Shown here piece after piece: positions 5,426 through 5,521 of a stretch of DNA of 5,521 nucleotides; positions within the stretch are counted from its first letter, which is position 1; each line of letters starts with the position of its first letter. Location: NCBI GenBank assembly GCA_016295665.1, contig JAEDKS010000153.1, forward strand, positions 1-5,521, in the 5' to 3' direction. The notes beneath the pieces are model-generated. The model was given only the letters and a program-made list of their open reading frames with translations, ran no database searches and had not been told where the DNA came from. A program made the position numbers and the translations under genes. The stretch is from Clostridia bacterium. GTDB lineage: Bacteria; Bacillota; Clostridia; Christensenellales; Aristaeellaceae.

Positions 5426-5469
5426 ACATATCGTCGCCTGCGGGACAACGACGCCGACGGGAGATCGAC

Positions 5470-5521
5470 CGGGGTGTAGCGCAGTCTGGTAGCGCACGTG
5501 CTTTGGGAGCATGGGGCCGGG
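5470..5521 (+). tRNA. tRNA-Pro (anticodon UGG), partial, 3' end beyond window
   Basis: The first two-thirds of a tRNA fold cleanly. The 5' acceptor strand is CGGGGTG (5470-5476). The D-arm pairs GCGC 5479-5482 with 5492-5495 around a loop containing the conserved GG. The anticodon stem pairs 5497-5501 with 5509-5513 (one G-U), and the loop TTTGGGA at 5502-5508 places UGG at 5504-5506, which reads proline codons. The variable region GGGCC (5514-5518) and the first three T-stem bases are present. The first base is C, as in other bacterial tRNA-Pro genes. The T-loop, 3' acceptor strand and any encoded CCA lie outside the window. Confidence 0.95.

Noticed and set aside
5311..5448. N-terminal extension of SpoIIID by 46 residues
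   Set aside because: The extra residues are translated from the AT-rich promoter region, and the normal family start matches the ATG at 5310.

Overview
The window reads as an ordinary chromosomal segment of a GC-rich, endospore-forming Firmicute, most likely class Clostridia. A clear SpoIIID sporulation regulator, a DUF1934 (YwiB-like) protein and the non-mevalonate isoprenoid gene ispE support this. The coding regions are very GC-rich, with G or C at most third codon positions, while the intergenic control regions are visibly AT-richer. I cannot name a genus or species. There is no mobile element, CRISPR array, phage gene or rRNA, and no gene-free stretch longer than about 160 bases.

Layout: (1) 1-769, minus strand: ispE, cut at its C-terminal end by the window edge. 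(2) 770-889: divergent promoter region with one sigma-A-like promoter in each direction. (3) 890-2504, plus strand: three-gene operon of a DUF1934 beta-barrel protein, an unrecognised 170-residue protein and a metallo-beta-lactamase-fold hydrolase. Each junction overlaps (7 and 4 bases), so translation is probably coupled. (4) 2524-2567: a strong hairpin between convergent operons, probably a bidirectional terminator. (5) 2586-5310, minus strand: spoIIID, then a bifunctional NAD(P)H-hydrate repair enzyme (Nnr), then a patatin-like phospholipase; the last two overlap by 4 bases. (6) 5311-5469: AT-rich divergent region with phased A-tracts and a near-consensus sigma-A promoter. (7) 5470-5521: a tRNA-Pro(UGG) gene cut by the window end.

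The genes do not form one obvious pathway. IspE makes an isoprenoid precursor intermediate, Nnr repairs hydrated nicotinamide cofactors, SpoIIID controls mother-cell sporulation genes, and the patatin-like protein is a predicted lipid acyl hydrolase. The least understood part is the DUF1934-hypothetical-MBL operon. The main regulatory inference is that nnr has its own sigma-A-like promoter inside the 3' end of spoIIID, so the repair enzyme need not depend on sporulation-time transcription. I found no convincing previously undescribed multi-gene system; the best candidates for new biology are the 170-residue protein and its tightly coupled operon.
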